64,000 bases of DNA from Lachnospira sp. UBA2821 (GCA_002351535.1 DEGR01000064.1:62001-126000); one strand, 5' to 3'. Numbered from the stretch's first letter, positions 43,981-52,573 are shown. Program-made: numbers and translations. Notes: a model not told the origin generated them from the sequence alone.

Positions 43981-44370
43981 CTATTCCGCATTATTTTTTG
44001 CAGTATCATTTTCATTGCCTGCCGAAAGCACCTGAATTATATCTTCAGGTGAAGATGATGTGTTGACAGTATACGTTCCCGCCTTAAAATCAGCATCATA
44101 CATTATACACTGTACACTAAATACAAGCTTGCTTTCAACAACACCTGTTCTCACAAGTTCAGCGGCAACATCATTATCAGATGCTCCATTTGTAACAGTA
44201 ACTGTTATATCTTTCCCCGGTGCTTTATCTCTTCCTGCGTCTGTAAATAATGCCTTGCCAAAATAATAACTTTTTGTACCAATAAAAAATATAAAGAAAA
44301 TCAGAAGGAAATACATCGTCACCTTTACAACAGTCTTAAATATACTTGCCTTAGTGCCCATACTTTCCAT
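43981..44370 (-). CDS. MltG/YceG-like membrane protein lacking the catalytic domain
   Basis: A 129-residue protein with one N-terminal membrane helix (about residues 16-38, VTMYFLLIFFIFFIGTKSYY) and an extracytoplasmic domain (VTVTNGASDNDVAAELVRTG, KAGTYTVNTSSSPEDIIQVL) matching the N-terminal LysM-like subdomain of the endolytic transglycosylase MltG. The catalytic YceG domain, with its Glu active site, is absent; the protein stops after SAGNENDTAKNNAE. The gene is in the exact mltG (yrrL) place between yrzB-side genes and trmR, so it is a reduced homologue, perhaps a septal scaffold. No frameshift remains of a lost domain are visible. Confidence 0.78.
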   Translation of the reverse strand: MESMGTKASIFKTVVKVTMYFLLIFFIFFIGTKSYYFGKALFTDAGRDKAPGKDITVTVTNGASDNDVAAELVRTGVVESKLVFSVQCIMYDADFKAGTYTVNTSSSPEDIIQVLSAGNENDTAKNNAE

Positions 44371-44393
44371 ATAGATTACCTTACCTTTCTTCG

Positions 44394-44732
44394 CTAGTTA
44401 AGAAAATTCATGTCCATATCTATTGAATCAACAAGTATGTTTGTTACTGTTCTCACATTTTTGCACACTGCAAGTTCTCCATCTATAAAATCTCTTACAA
44501 CACTGTTATTAAGGAGATAATCGAATTCATTCCGAAGCTGTGCAAGCGCATTCTGCATGTTTTCATCCGGGTTATTCTGAATATAAAATTTTCTTTTTCT
44601 ATATTCATTAACATTCCCCAATAGTTCACCATTCTCTTCGAGCTTCTTCTTTGCCTCGATATATTTCTTATATTCAGGGCTGTTCACCATAATTTCTGCC
44701 AGTTCTCTTGCTTTGCTTTCTAATTCAAACAC
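44394..44732 (-). CDS. YlbF/YmcA-family regulator
   Basis: A 112-residue all-helical protein of the YlbF/YmcA (DUF964) family, small proteins that in B. subtilis form a complex modulating RNase Y and developmental processes. Features: ELAEIMVNSPEYKKYIEAKK near the N-terminus and FDYLLNNSVVRDFIDGE followed by VRTVTNILVDSI. The GTG at 44732 is preferred (AAGGTG upstream). It lies directly after the RNase J gene, suggesting a link to mRNA turnover. Confidence 0.82.
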   Translation of the reverse strand: MFELESKARELAEIMVNSPEYKKYIEAKKKLEENGELLGNVNEYRKRKFYIQNNPDENMQNALAQLRNEFDYLLNNSVVRDFIDGELAVCKNVRTVTNILVDSIDMDMNFLN

Positions 44733-44760
44733 AAGTATCACACCTTTCACAATAAAACTA

Positions 44761-46434
44761 TTAATCTACTTCCATAATGATTGGAAGAATCATAGGGCTT
44801 CTCTTCATCTTCTTCCAGAGATAATCACTAAGACTATCTTTTACAACCATCTTAATCTTACCCCAGTCCGTAACCCTCTTGTCAAGACATGCTTCAAGTG
44901 CATCAGACACAACATTCTTCGCCTCTTCTATAAGATTCTCTGATTCTCTTACATATACGAATCCCCTTGTAACTATATCAGGTCCCGCAAGAAGCTGGTT
45001 ACTGTATTTCTCCAATGTCATAACAACTATTATTATTCCATTTTCAGCAAGATTTTGTCTGTCCCTGAGAACTATATTACCTACATCACCGACTCCGAGT
45101 CCGTCTACAAGAACGCCGCCTGTCGGAACTTTCCCGACTACTTCAGCCTTATCATATCCAATACTTAATACATCACCTGAAGACAAAATCATAACATTAT
45201 CTTTATCTACACCCATTGTCTCTGCAAGTTCTCCATGGCATTTTAAATGTCTGTATTCACCATGCACAGGAATTGCATACTTTGGCTTAACGAGTGAATA
45301 TATAAGTTTTATTTCCTCCTGACACGCATGTCCTGATACGTGTGTATCCTGGAATATAACATTTGCACCTTTCATTGAAAGCTCATTGATTACTCTTGCA
45401 ACGGACTTTTCATTACCCGGTATTGGTGTAGAACTTAATATAACAGTATCTCCCGGCTTTATAGTTACTTTCTTATGAATAGATGCTGCCATTCTTGAAA
45501 GTGCTGCCATAGATTCTCCCTGACTTCCTGTTGTAATCAATACAATCTGTTTGTCAGTATAATTCTTCATCTCATCTATATCGATAAGAGTATTGTCAGG
45601 TATCTTGATATATCCAAGTTCACTTGCAGTAGTGATAACGTTAACCATGCTTCTTCCTTCAATCACAGCTTTTCTGCCATACTTATATGCCGAATTAATA
45701 ATCTGCTGTACACGGTCAACATTAGATGCAAATGTTGCGATAATAATTCTATGCTCTGTATTTTCTGCAAATATTCTGTCAAATGTCTTTCCTACTGTTT
45801 TCTCAGACATTGTAAATCCCTGTCTCAACACATTCGTGCTGTCACACATAAGTGCAAGTACACCCTTTTTACCAAGTTCACCAAATCTTGTAAGGTCGAT
45901 TGCATCTCCAAATACAGGTGTGTAATCAATCTTAAAGTCACCCGTGTGTACAAGGATTCCTGCCGGCGTAAATATTGCAAGTGCAGCCGCATCTGCAATA
46001 CTATGGTTTGTTCTTATGAATTCTATCCTGAAACATCCAAGATTAATTGACTGTCCGTACTTTACGACTTTCCTCTTAACACTGTTAAGAAGATTATGTT
46101 CTTTTAATTTTCCTTCTATTATTCCGATTGTAAGCTTTGTTGCATATATTGGAACATTTACCTCATTAAGTATATATGGCAATGCCCCGATATGGTCCTC
46201 ATGTCCGTGCGTAATAAAGAATGCTTTAACCTTGCTGATATTTTCCTTAAGATATGTTACATCCGGAATTACAAGATCTATTCCCAACATATCATCGTCC
46301 GGAAATGATAATCCACAGTCTATTACTATTATGCTATCCTCATATTCAATAGCCGTAATATTCATTCCTATCTGGTCAAGACCACCTAAAGGAATTATTT
46401 TAATATGCTCATTTGTTTTTATTTCCTGTTTCAC
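44761..46434 (-). CDS. rnj: Ribonuclease J
   Basis: A 557-residue metallo-beta-lactamase/beta-CASP RNase with 5'-3' exonuclease and endonuclease activity, central to mRNA decay and rRNA maturation in Firmicutes. The zinc-binding motif HGHEDHIG is at residues 76-83; further motifs are LVHTGDFKID, MCDSTNVLRQGFT, VHGEYRHLKCH and HVSGHACQEE. The C-terminal domain (YVRESENLIEEAKNVV) is present. The start is GTG after GAGG. It follows the yrzB-like gene and precedes the ylbF-like gene. Confidence 0.97.
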   Translation of the reverse strand: MKQEIKTNEHIKIIPLGGLDQIGMNITAIEYEDSIIVIDCGLSFPDDDMLGIDLVIPDVTYLKENISKVKAFFITHGHEDHIGALPYILNEVNVPIYATKLTIGIIEGKLKEHNLLNSVKRKVVKYGQSINLGCFRIEFIRTNHSIADAAALAIFTPAGILVHTGDFKIDYTPVFGDAIDLTRFGELGKKGVLALMCDSTNVLRQGFTMSEKTVGKTFDRIFAENTEHRIIIATFASNVDRVQQIINSAYKYGRKAVIEGRSMVNVITTASELGYIKIPDNTLIDIDEMKNYTDKQIVLITTGSQGESMAALSRMAASIHKKVTIKPGDTVILSSTPIPGNEKSVARVINELSMKGANVIFQDTHVSGHACQEEIKLIYSLVKPKYAIPVHGEYRHLKCHGELAETMGVDKDNVMILSSGDVLSIGYDKAEVVGKVPTGGVLVDGLGVGDVGNIVLRDRQNLAENGIIIVVMTLEKYSNQLLAGPDIVTRGFVYVRESENLIEEAKNVVSDALEACLDKRVTDWGKIKMVVKDSLSDYLWKKMKRSPMILPIIMEVD

Positions 46435-46474
46435 AATATACCTCTTTCTGTGTCTTCATACACATTTACATATT

Positions 46475-46741
46475 TTATTTAATATCTACGTCTTCTAATA
46501 ATTCTTCAAAAATGTCAGACATATATTTAAGTTCATCATCATTTTCAACCATCTCATATACAGCTTCTTCATCTTCCTGATTAGAAACATCTTTCAATAT
46601 GTAGGCTGCTGCCTCTTCATCTTCCTCATCATCAGACTCAGTGACAAGAAGATAGTTCATATTATTGATTCTTGTCTCTTCAAGTACATAAAACTCTATC
46701 TCTTCCCCTGTTTCATCCTTAAAAACAATCTTTTCTGTCAT
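46475..46741 (-). CDS. DUF1292/UPF0473 protein (YrzB family)
   Basis: An 88-residue acidic protein starting [20 protein letters not shown], with [20 protein letters not shown], matching the DUF1292 (UPF0473, YrzB) family of unknown function. Its ATG overlaps the ruvX stop as ATGA, so the pair is translationally coupled. Family members are nearly always next to ruvX and ireB, as here. Confidence 0.9.
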   Translation of the reverse strand: MTEKIVFKDETGEEIEFYVLEETRINNMNYLLVTESDDEEDEEAAAYILKDVSNQEDEEAVYEMVENDDELKYMSDIFEELLEDVDIK

Positions 46742-47202
46742 TCTTCTTCCTCTCCTTTTTCACTTTTTTCGTTATCTTTTTTCATTGCAATAGAATCTAA
46801 ATATCCCTGTAGAATAAATGTTGCCGCAATCTGGTCAACATATTTCTTTCTGTTTTCCCTTCTGACACCGGACTCCATCATAAGCCTGTCTGCAGCTACG
46901 GTGGACAGTCTTTCATCCCATAACACTACCGTAAGTCCGGTTCTTCTTTCAAGCATCTCTTTGAACTCAACAGTTTTGGCACACCTTTCCCCTTCAGTGT
47001 TATTCATATTCTTAGGATAACCAAGAACTATCTTTTCAACCTCGTACTCACTTATAATCTGTTCGATTCTTGCAAGTGTTTTTCTCAATTTGTTCTCGGA
47101 TTCACGTCGCACGATTTCAAGACCCTGCGCAGTAAGAAGCAAGCCGTCAGACACTGCCACTCCTACTGTTCTAGAGCCAAAATCCAATCCCATTATTCTC
47201 AT
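46738..47202 (-). CDS. ruvX: Holliday junction resolvase-like nuclease RuvX/YqgF
   Basis: RNase H-like nuclease implicated in pre-16S rRNA 5' processing and possibly Holliday junction resolution. The 154-residue protein contains [19 protein letters not shown] (first catalytic Asp), [32 protein letters not shown] and [17 protein letters not shown] (last catalytic Asp). The ATG at 47202 is preferred because GGA lies 9 bases before it; an in-frame TTG two codons earlier is possible. The C-terminus is a Lys/Glu-rich tail. Confidence 0.96.
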   Translation of the reverse strand: MRIMGLDFGSRTVGVAVSDGLLLTAQGLEIVRRESENKLRKTLARIEQIISEYEVEKIVLGYPKNMNNTEGERCAKTVEFKEMLERRTGLTVVLWDERLSTVAADRLMMESGVRRENRKKYVDQIAATFILQGYLDSIAMKKDNEKSEKGEEEE

Positions 47203-47247
47203 ATTCAATTATCCTTTCACGTTCTTATCTGCCATAACAAAATTAAA

Positions 47248-47287
47248 CCAGTTACCGCACTATAACATTAACTCCGGCAGTAACTGG
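47248..47287 (-). terminator. Probable terminator/attenuator between ireB and ruvX
   Basis: Minus strand: CCAGTTAC...GTAACTGG stem with a 24-base loop that can pair further (TGCC with GCG partners), followed by TTTAATTTTGTT. The tail is T-rich but interrupted, so termination may be partial, allowing read-through to ruvX. Confidence 0.5.
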
Positions 47288-47305
47288 CATTCATAAAAGC
47301 TTGTA

Positions 47306-47575
47306 CTACTTTTTCTCTTTAAGCTTAGTATTAATATAATATGTCAAAGCCTCTTCTATGAGTTCATCTCTTTCAACCTTCATAATAAGACTTCTCGCAT
47401 TATTATGACTTGTGATATATGTTGGATCTCCTGACATTATATAGCCGACTATCTGATTAACCGGATTATATCCTTTCTCAACTAACGCCTGATATACTCT
47501 CTCTAATACTTGTCCAACTTCCAGCTTTGCTTCAACCGGTATCTTAAAATACTGTGTATTACTTAAATTCTCCAT
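47306..47575 (-). CDS. ireB: IreB family regulatory phosphoprotein (UPF0297)
   Basis: An 89-residue protein of the IreB/YrzL family. In enterococci IreB is a phosphorylation target of the PASTA kinase IreK and controls cell-envelope stress and cephalosporin resistance. The conserved core is VLERVYQALVEKGYNPVNQI, VGYIMSGDPTYITSHNNAR and RDELIEEALTYYI. The N-terminal MENLSNTQYFKI keeps a Thr at residue 7, near the reported phosphorylated Thr positions. GGAGGCATAATA precedes the ATG. Usually located beside ruvX. Confidence 0.93.
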   Translation of the reverse strand: MENLSNTQYFKIPVEAKLEVGQVLERVYQALVEKGYNPVNQIVGYIMSGDPTYITSHNNARSLIMKVERDELIEEALTYYINTKLKEKK

Positions 47576-47632
47576 TATTATGCCTCCAAATATTCACGTT
47601 CATTAATCTATACACATATTCTAATATATATT

Positions 47633-48943
47633 TCATAATTCGGCAAGTAGAATTTCATGATTATAGTTTTCTTTTATAATAACATCAACCAGTTTATTAT
47701 CTAATAATTCATCTGTTTCTACCGCAACCTTAATATATTCTTTAGTATATCCTGTGTAATAATCTTTACCTTCTATATTTTCCTTTTCTTCAAAAAGCAC
47801 TTCAACTTTTCTGCCAACAAATCTCTGTCTGTAATCCTTTCGCATTTCTTCTTCAGCCTCTATAAGCTCAGCACTTCTTCTAGTCTTAACGGCTGCGTCA
47901 ACCTGATTGTCCATATCTGCTGCGATAGTACCCTTTCTTACCGAATACTTAAACACATGCATTTCCGCAAATCCAACCTTTTTGACAAATTCAAGTGTAG
48001 TAGTATGTTCTTCTTCCGTCTCTCCCGGAAATCCTGCAATTACATCTGTAGTTATTGCCGCATCAGGAAAAGCTTCACGGATAAGACGGCACCCTGCTAA
48101 AAATTCTTCCGAAGTATATTTTCTGTTCATCCTTTTTAACACACTATCACACCCGCTTTGCATCGACAGATGAAAATGAGGACATATTTCTTTAACTTTT
48201 TTAAGCCTGTCTACAAATTCTTTTGTAACTATTCTTGGTTCAACCGAACCGAGTCTCACCCTTTCAATTCCTTCAATCTCAGCAATAGCCTCAATTATAT
48301 CTATAAGTCCACATTTTTCATCTTTAAAATCTATGCCATATGAACTTATATGGATTCCTGTAAATACAACTTCTTTAAATCCCTTATGTGCAAGTCCGGT
48401 AACTTCCCTGATAATATCATCCGGTCTTCTGCTTCTCACCCTTCCTCTGGCATATGGTATAATACAATATGTGCAGAATTGATTACATCCATCCTGAATT
48501 TTAATATATGCTCTCGTATGCTCATTAACCTGTTCAAGTGTCATCTCTTCATATTCATCTGTGTGATTGATATCTATTCTTACATCCATCTTTGAATGTT
48601 TTTCAAAATACTCTGATATAATCGATACGATATCTTTTTTGCAGTTATTTCCAACTATTATGTCTATCGCTGCATCTTCTACTATACTTTTATCTGCTGT
48701 CTCTGTATAGCATCCTGCTGCTATAACTACTGCATCCGGATTCATTTTCTTAGCCCTGTGAAGCATCTGTCTTGACTTTCTGTCTGCAACATTTGTGACA
48801 GAACATGTATTAATTATATATACATCAGCGGTATTATCGAAGGGAACTATTTCATAACCTGCATCAATAAGTTTCTGCTCCATAACCTCTGTCTCATATG
48901 CATTAACTTTGCATCCGAGACTGTGCAATGCAACTTTTATCAT
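47633..48943 (-). CDS. mtaB: tRNA t6A37 methylthiotransferase MtaB
   Basis: Radical SAM enzyme converting t6A37 to ms2t6A in ANN-decoding tRNAs. The UPF0004 domain has three cluster Cys residues (C11 in SLGCKVN, C47 in INTCSVTN, C78 in AAGCYTE); the radical SAM motif is CNQFCTYC, followed by PYARGRVRSRRPDDI. A C-terminal TRAM domain (VGRKVEVLFEEKENIEGKDY) completes 436 residues. GGAG precedes the ATG by 9 bases. In B. subtilis this gene (yqeV) follows rsmE; here a plus-strand HPr-like gene and thiI-iscS separate them. Confidence 0.96.
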   Translation of the reverse strand: MIKVALHSLGCKVNAYETEVMEQKLIDAGYEIVPFDNTADVYIINTCSVTNVADRKSRQMLHRAKKMNPDAVVIAAGCYTETADKSIVEDAAIDIIVGNNCKKDIVSIISEYFEKHSKMDVRIDINHTDEYEEMTLEQVNEHTRAYIKIQDGCNQFCTYCIIPYARGRVRSRRPDDIIREVTGLAHKGFKEVVFTGIHISSYGIDFKDEKCGLIDIIEAIAEIEGIERVRLGSVEPRIVTKEFVDRLKKVKEICPHFHLSMQSGCDSVLKRMNRKYTSEEFLAGCRLIREAFPDAAITTDVIAGFPGETEEEHTTTLEFVKKVGFAEMHVFKYSVRKGTIAADMDNQVDAAVKTRRSAELIEAEEEMRKDYRQRFVGRKVEVLFEEKENIEGKDYYTGYTKEYIKVAVETDELLDNKLVDVIIKENYNHEILLAEL

Positions 48944-48966
48944 CTCTTCTCCTTTTCAAATTTGGG

Positions 48967-48995
48967 TTGACTTTTTCCGAATATATATGTAGTAT
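48967..48995 (+). promoter_or_regulatory. Candidate promoter of the HPr-like gene
   Basis: TTGACT (48967-48972), 17 bases, TAGTAT (48990-48995), about 110 bases before the HPr-like ATG. The -10 lies within the palindrome AGTATACT, which also forms one arm of a larger inverted repeat. Confidence 0.55.
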
Positions 48996-49065
48996 ACTAG
49001 GTAGTGATTGATATAGGTATCACATGCATTTGATACCATATTCAAATCATAACACTATACTACAT
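48988..49065 (+). repeat. Nested inverted repeats upstream of the HPr-like gene
   Basis: An outer pair, ATGTAGTATA (48988-48997) and TATACTACAT (49056-49065), is an exact 10-bp inverted repeat. Inside it GGTATCA (49016-49022) and TGATACC (49031-49037) form an exact 7-bp hairpin with an 8-base loop. The outer left arm overlaps the -10. They could be repressor sites or an RNA leader structure; which is not decidable here. Confidence 0.55.
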
Positions 49066-49105
49066 AATCAAATGTAAATTAGTAAATTAGAGGAGGTTGT
49101 TTATA

Positions 49106-49339
49106 ATGAAAACTGTAAAAATTTGTTTAAACTCAATCGATAAGGTAAAAGCATTTGTAAATGACATTACAAAATTCGAGACTGATTTTGATCTTGTATC
49201 AGGAAGATACGTTATCGATGCAAAATCAATCATGGGTATTTTCAGCTTAGACCTTTCTAAGAACATCGACTTAAACATCCATGCTGAGGACAATGTTGAT
49301 GAAATCTTAGCTGTATTAAAACCATACATCGTTGAATAA
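49106..49339 (+). CDS. HPr-like protein lacking the phosphocarrier His (Crh-like)
   Basis: A 77-residue protein of the HPr fold: MKTVKICLNS, KFETDFDLVSGRYVIDAKSI, then MGIFSLDLSKNIDLNIHAED. Aligned with HPr, the catalytic His15 position is occupied by Ser10 and Arg17 by Asp12, so phosphotransfer in the PTS should be lost. The regulatory Ser46 region is kept as DAKSIMGIFSL (Ser41), the HPr kinase target and CcpA contact. This is the Crh pattern in B. subtilis (which has Gln15). The ATG follows AGGAGG by 10 bases. It is the only plus-strand gene between 1 and 58 kb and has its own promoter and terminator. Confidence 0.85.
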   Translation: MKTVKICLNSIDKVKAFVNDITKFETDFDLVSGRYVIDAKSIMGIFSLDLSKNIDLNIHAEDNVDEILAVLKPYIVE

Positions 49340-49353
49340 TAATCAATATTTAT

Positions 49354-49390
49354 TAAAAAGGCTGTCATGAATTTCATGGCAGCCTTTTAT
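49354..49390 (+). terminator. Bidirectional terminator between the HPr-like gene and thiI
   Basis: AAAAGGCTGTCATGA, loop ATT, TCATGGCAGCCTTTTATTTT. The stem has one G-T mismatch and carries runs of T on both strands (TTTTATTTT on plus, TTTTTAATAAA on minus), so it ends both the HPr-like transcript and the convergent hrcA-thiI operon. Confidence 0.9.
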
Positions 49391-49398
49391 TTTCATTA

Positions 49399-50577
49399 CT
49401 ACTGTATCTCCACCACTTCTATTGTAGAATATGCCTGCTCTAAAAGTTCGTCTATCTTATCTGCCATATGAGTCTCCGATTTTTCAATGCATTCTAACTT
49501 AGGTTTAGTTGAAGGATGTTTTGCAACAAATATCGTACAACAATCCTCGTATGGAAGTATAGAAGTCTCATATGTGTCAATCTTACAGGCGATATCAACT
49601 ATATCCTGTTTATCCAATGCAACCAGTGGTCTGTATACCGGAAGTTCACATACAGCATTAGTAACTCTCATACTCTGCATCGTCTGACTTGCAACCTGTC
49701 CTATACTCTCTCCCGTAATTAATCCGAGACATCCTGATTCCTTAGCTAATTTCTCAGCAATTATCATCATGTATCTTCTCATAATAATCGTAAGTTCATC
49801 ATGAGGACATTTTTCGTAAATATATAACTGTATATCTGTAAAATTAACTATATTAAGCTTTATCGGACCCGTATATACAGATATTTTCTTAGCAAGGTCT
49901 ATTACTTTCTGCTTAGCCCTCTCACTTGTATATGGTGGTGCATGAAAATATGTTGCCTCAAGTGTTACACCTCTTTTAGAAACCATATATCCCGCAACAG
50001 GACTGTCTATTCCACCCGAAAGCAGAAGCATTGCCTTTCCGGCAGTACCGAGTGGCATACCTCCCTGTCCCGGCAGTGTAATAGAATAAATGTTAATGCT
50101 CTCCCTAATCTCAACATTTATCTTAACATCAGGATTGTGTACATCAACTCTCATCTCAGGATATGCATCTAATATCCTTCCACCTAACTCGGCACATATC
50201 TCAGGAGACTCCATAGGATAATTCTTTCTCGGTCTTCTTGCGAAGACTTTAAAACTTATGTTCTTATCTTCATATACTTTATCTATATAATCAAGCACTC
50301 TCTGTGCCATGTCGTCAAATCCGTTATCTTCGAACTGAACGAGTGGACATATTCCAACTATACCGAATATTTTCTGAAGAGCTGAAACAGTCTCCTCATA
50401 ATCAAAATCGCCTGAAGATTCCACATATATTCTTCCCGATACTTTTCTGACACTGAATTCACCATCAACGTTTTCTAACGCTCTTTCAATCTGTCTTACA
50501 AGTGCATCCTCAAATATATATCTGTTTTTACCTTTTACACCTATTTCTGCATATTTTATCAAAAATGATTTAAACAT
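49399..50577 (-). CDS. thiI: tRNA 4-thiouridine synthase ThiI
   Basis: Sulfurtransferase for s4U8 in tRNA, also linked to thiamine thiazole synthesis. The N-terminal ferredoxin-like/THUMP region (FLIKYAEIGVKGKNRYIFED) precedes the PP-loop AMLLLSGGIDSPVAGYM and the catalytic-Cys region CLGLITGESIGQVASQT; the C-terminal LPYEDCCTIFVAKHP is present. The rhodanese domain of E. coli ThiI is absent, as in most Firmicutes. The ATG at 50577 gives the usual family start MFKSFLIKYAEIG; longer readings up to 50625 are possible. iscS directly upstream supplies sulfur. Confidence 0.93.
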   Translation of the reverse strand: MFKSFLIKYAEIGVKGKNRYIFEDALVRQIERALENVDGEFSVRKVSGRIYVESSGDFDYEETVSALQKIFGIVGICPLVQFEDNGFDDMAQRVLDYIDKVYEDKNISFKVFARRPRKNYPMESPEICAELGGRILDAYPEMRVDVHNPDVKINVEIRESINIYSITLPGQGGMPLGTAGKAMLLLSGGIDSPVAGYMVSKRGVTLEATYFHAPPYTSERAKQKVIDLAKKISVYTGPIKLNIVNFTDIQLYIYEKCPHDELTIIMRRYMMIIAEKLAKESGCLGLITGESIGQVASQTMQSMRVTNAVCELPVYRPLVALDKQDIVDIACKIDTYETSILPYEDCCTIFVAKHPSTKPKLECIEKSETHMADKIDELLEQAYSTIEVVEIQ

Positions 50578-50625
50578 ATTTTTAGTATTTCTCCATTCTC
50601 TTAGCATTGTATTAACTTTCACCAA

Positions 50626-51780
50626 TTATGAACGTATATACATCCTAAGCTTTCCTAACAATTCATCTATTACATCTACTGTATAATCAAGCTGTTCCTT
50701 TGTCGTATCTGTTGAAAAACTGAACCTGAGTGTCGAATCAAGTAATTCTTTATCAAGCCCTATTCCTGTTAAAGTGGCACTCACAGCCGGCTTATTCGAT
50801 GAGCATGCTGAACCTGCCGATACATATATCTGTCTGTCTTCAAGGGAATGCAACAGCACTTCACTTCTGACACCTCTAAAACTCACACTCACAATATGAG
50901 GTGCACTATCATGTCCATTAAGACTGTTAACCTGTGTTCCCTCTATTTTACTTATTTTTTGTATAAAATAATCCTTAAGTCCATACATTTTCTCAATTTT
51001 ATCATCTATTGCCTTATCCGCATTCCGGCACGCAACTCCCAGTCCGGCAATTCCCGGCACGTTCTCTGTTCCCGAGCGCATTCCTTTTTCCTGCCCTCCG
51101 CCAAAAATAATAGGATTTATTTTTGTTTTATCTTTTATATAAAGAAATCCGGTTCCTTTAGGACCATGTATCTTATGACCACTTACAGACATCAAATCTA
51201 TCTTCTGTCTCTTAGGATATATGCGGAGCTTTCCATAAGCCTGAATTGCATCTACATGAAATATAATATCTTTTTTGGTCTGCTCTATAATCTGAGCTAT
51301 CTCATCAATCGGCTGAATCGAACCAATTTCATTATTGACATACATAACTGATATAAGTATTGTATCATCACATATAGCTTCTTTCACATCATCAGGATTA
51401 ACCCTGCCCTGCCTGTCCACAGGAAGCCACGTTATTCTGAACCCCTGCTTTTCAAGATATTTGACAGGATTGCTTACGGATGCATGTTCTATCATAGATG
51501 TAATAATATGATTACCTTTTCTTTTATTCGCCATTGCTGTGCCGATAAGTGCCGTATTATTAGATTCTGTTCCCCCTGATGTGAATAAAATCTCCTTTTC
51601 ACTCACCTTAAGCGTCCTGGCAATAATTTCTCTTGACTGCTTAATATATCTCTCCGCTTCAACCCCTTTCATATGAAGTGAAGACGGATTCCCATAATCT
51701 TCAGTCATAACTTTAACCATTATATCTTTAACATCATCTGACACCCGTGTAGTTGCCGAATTATCCAAATATGCTTCCAT
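50626..51780 (-). CDS. iscS: Cysteine desulfurase (NifS/IscS family)
   Basis: PLP enzyme releasing sulfur from cysteine as a protein persulfide. Motifs: YLDNSATTRVSDDV at the N-terminus, ILFTSGGTESNNTALIG, HVDAIQAYGKL (PLP Asp), SVSGHKIHGPKGTGFLYI with the Schiff-base Lys near residue 200, RSGTENVPGIAGLG, and the catalytic Cys in SAGSACSSN near residue 323. Class V aminotransferase, 384-385 residues. ATG at 51780 with a TTG one codon earlier. Adjacent to thiI, so it most likely feeds tRNA thiolation rather than an isc cluster-assembly operon. Confidence 0.94.
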   Translation of the reverse strand: MEAYLDNSATTRVSDDVKDIMVKVMTEDYGNPSSLHMKGVEAERYIKQSREIIARTLKVSEKEILFTSGGTESNNTALIGTAMANKRKGNHIITSMIEHASVSNPVKYLEKQGFRITWLPVDRQGRVNPDDVKEAICDDTILISVMYVNNEIGSIQPIDEIAQIIEQTKKDIIFHVDAIQAYGKLRIYPKRQKIDLMSVSGHKIHGPKGTGFLYIKDKTKINPIIFGGGQEKGMRSGTENVPGIAGLGVACRNADKAIDDKIEKMYGLKDYFIQKISKIEGTQVNSLNGHDSAPHIVSVSFRGVRSEVLLHSLEDRQIYVSAGSACSSNKPAVSATLTGIGLDKELLDSTLRFSFSTDTTKEQLDYTVDVIDELLGKLRMYIRS

Positions 51781-51819
51781 CAATCATGCATGTCCTTTCC
51801 ATTACTTCTTTTTCCTGTC

Positions 51820-52557
51820 TTACTTTTCCAAATTGAACATAAGAACCGATAGAATTGCAAGCCCTGCCGTCTCTGTTCTAAGTATTCTTCTTCCGAGTGA
51901 TACCGGTCTTATCCCCACCTCAATGGCTTTATCAACTTCGCTCTGTGCAAAGCCGCCTTCCGGTCCGATAAACACACCAATTTTACCACAACCGGGTATT
52001 TTTGCAATAACTTGTTTAGTCTCCGTCATGTCACTAAAGTTCTCATATGGTATTATTGCCATTTCCATTTCTTTAGCTTCTTCTAATGCTTTGCCATAAT
52101 CAAGAACCGGTCTGACTTCCGGAATAATGCTGCGCTTCGACTGTTTGGCTGCACTTTCTGCAATAGAATTCCAACGTTTTAATTTAGTCTGCTGTTTTTT
52201 ATTATCAAGTTTAACAACACACCTTGACGTATTAACAGGAACAATCTCATATGCCCCAAGCTCAACTGCCTTTTGTATTATAAGTTCCATCTTATCACTC
52301 TTAGGCAATGCCTGATATAATGTTATCTGTACCGGTAATTCCTTCGCATCCTTCTGCATATCAATTATTACGGCCGTTACGGAATCTTCTGATATATTCT
52401 CTATCTTACAATCGTAATCCGTTCCGGTACCGTCACTTATGAGAACATTTTCACCCGGCTTCATTCTAAGAACATTTTTAATATGATTAACATCATTACC
52501 GGTAATTAAAATACTATTCTCTCCTATCTGTGCCGGTTCAACAAAAAAGTGATGCAT
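51820..52557 (-). CDS. rsmE: 16S rRNA m3U1498 methyltransferase RsmE
   Basis: SPOUT methyltransferase acting on the 30S subunit. N-terminal PUA-like domain (HHFFVEPAQIGENSILITGN, HIKNVLRMKPGENVLISDG) and the SPOUT trefoil knot (IGVFIGPEGGFAQSEVDKAI, SLGRRILRTETAGLAILSVL) are clear; 245 residues is normal. It follows prmA by 16 bases, the conserved dnaJ-prmA-rsmE order. Confidence 0.96.
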   Translation of the reverse strand: MHHFFVEPAQIGENSILITGNDVNHIKNVLRMKPGENVLISDGTGTDYDCKIENISEDSVTAVIIDMQKDAKELPVQITLYQALPKSDKMELIIQKAVELGAYEIVPVNTSRCVVKLDNKKQQTKLKRWNSIAESAAKQSKRSIIPEVRPVLDYGKALEEAKEMEMAIIPYENFSDMTETKQVIAKIPGCGKIGVFIGPEGGFAQSEVDKAIEVGIRPVSLGRRILRTETAGLAILSVLMFNLEK

Positions 52558-52573
52558 AATTAACCATGCCTTT

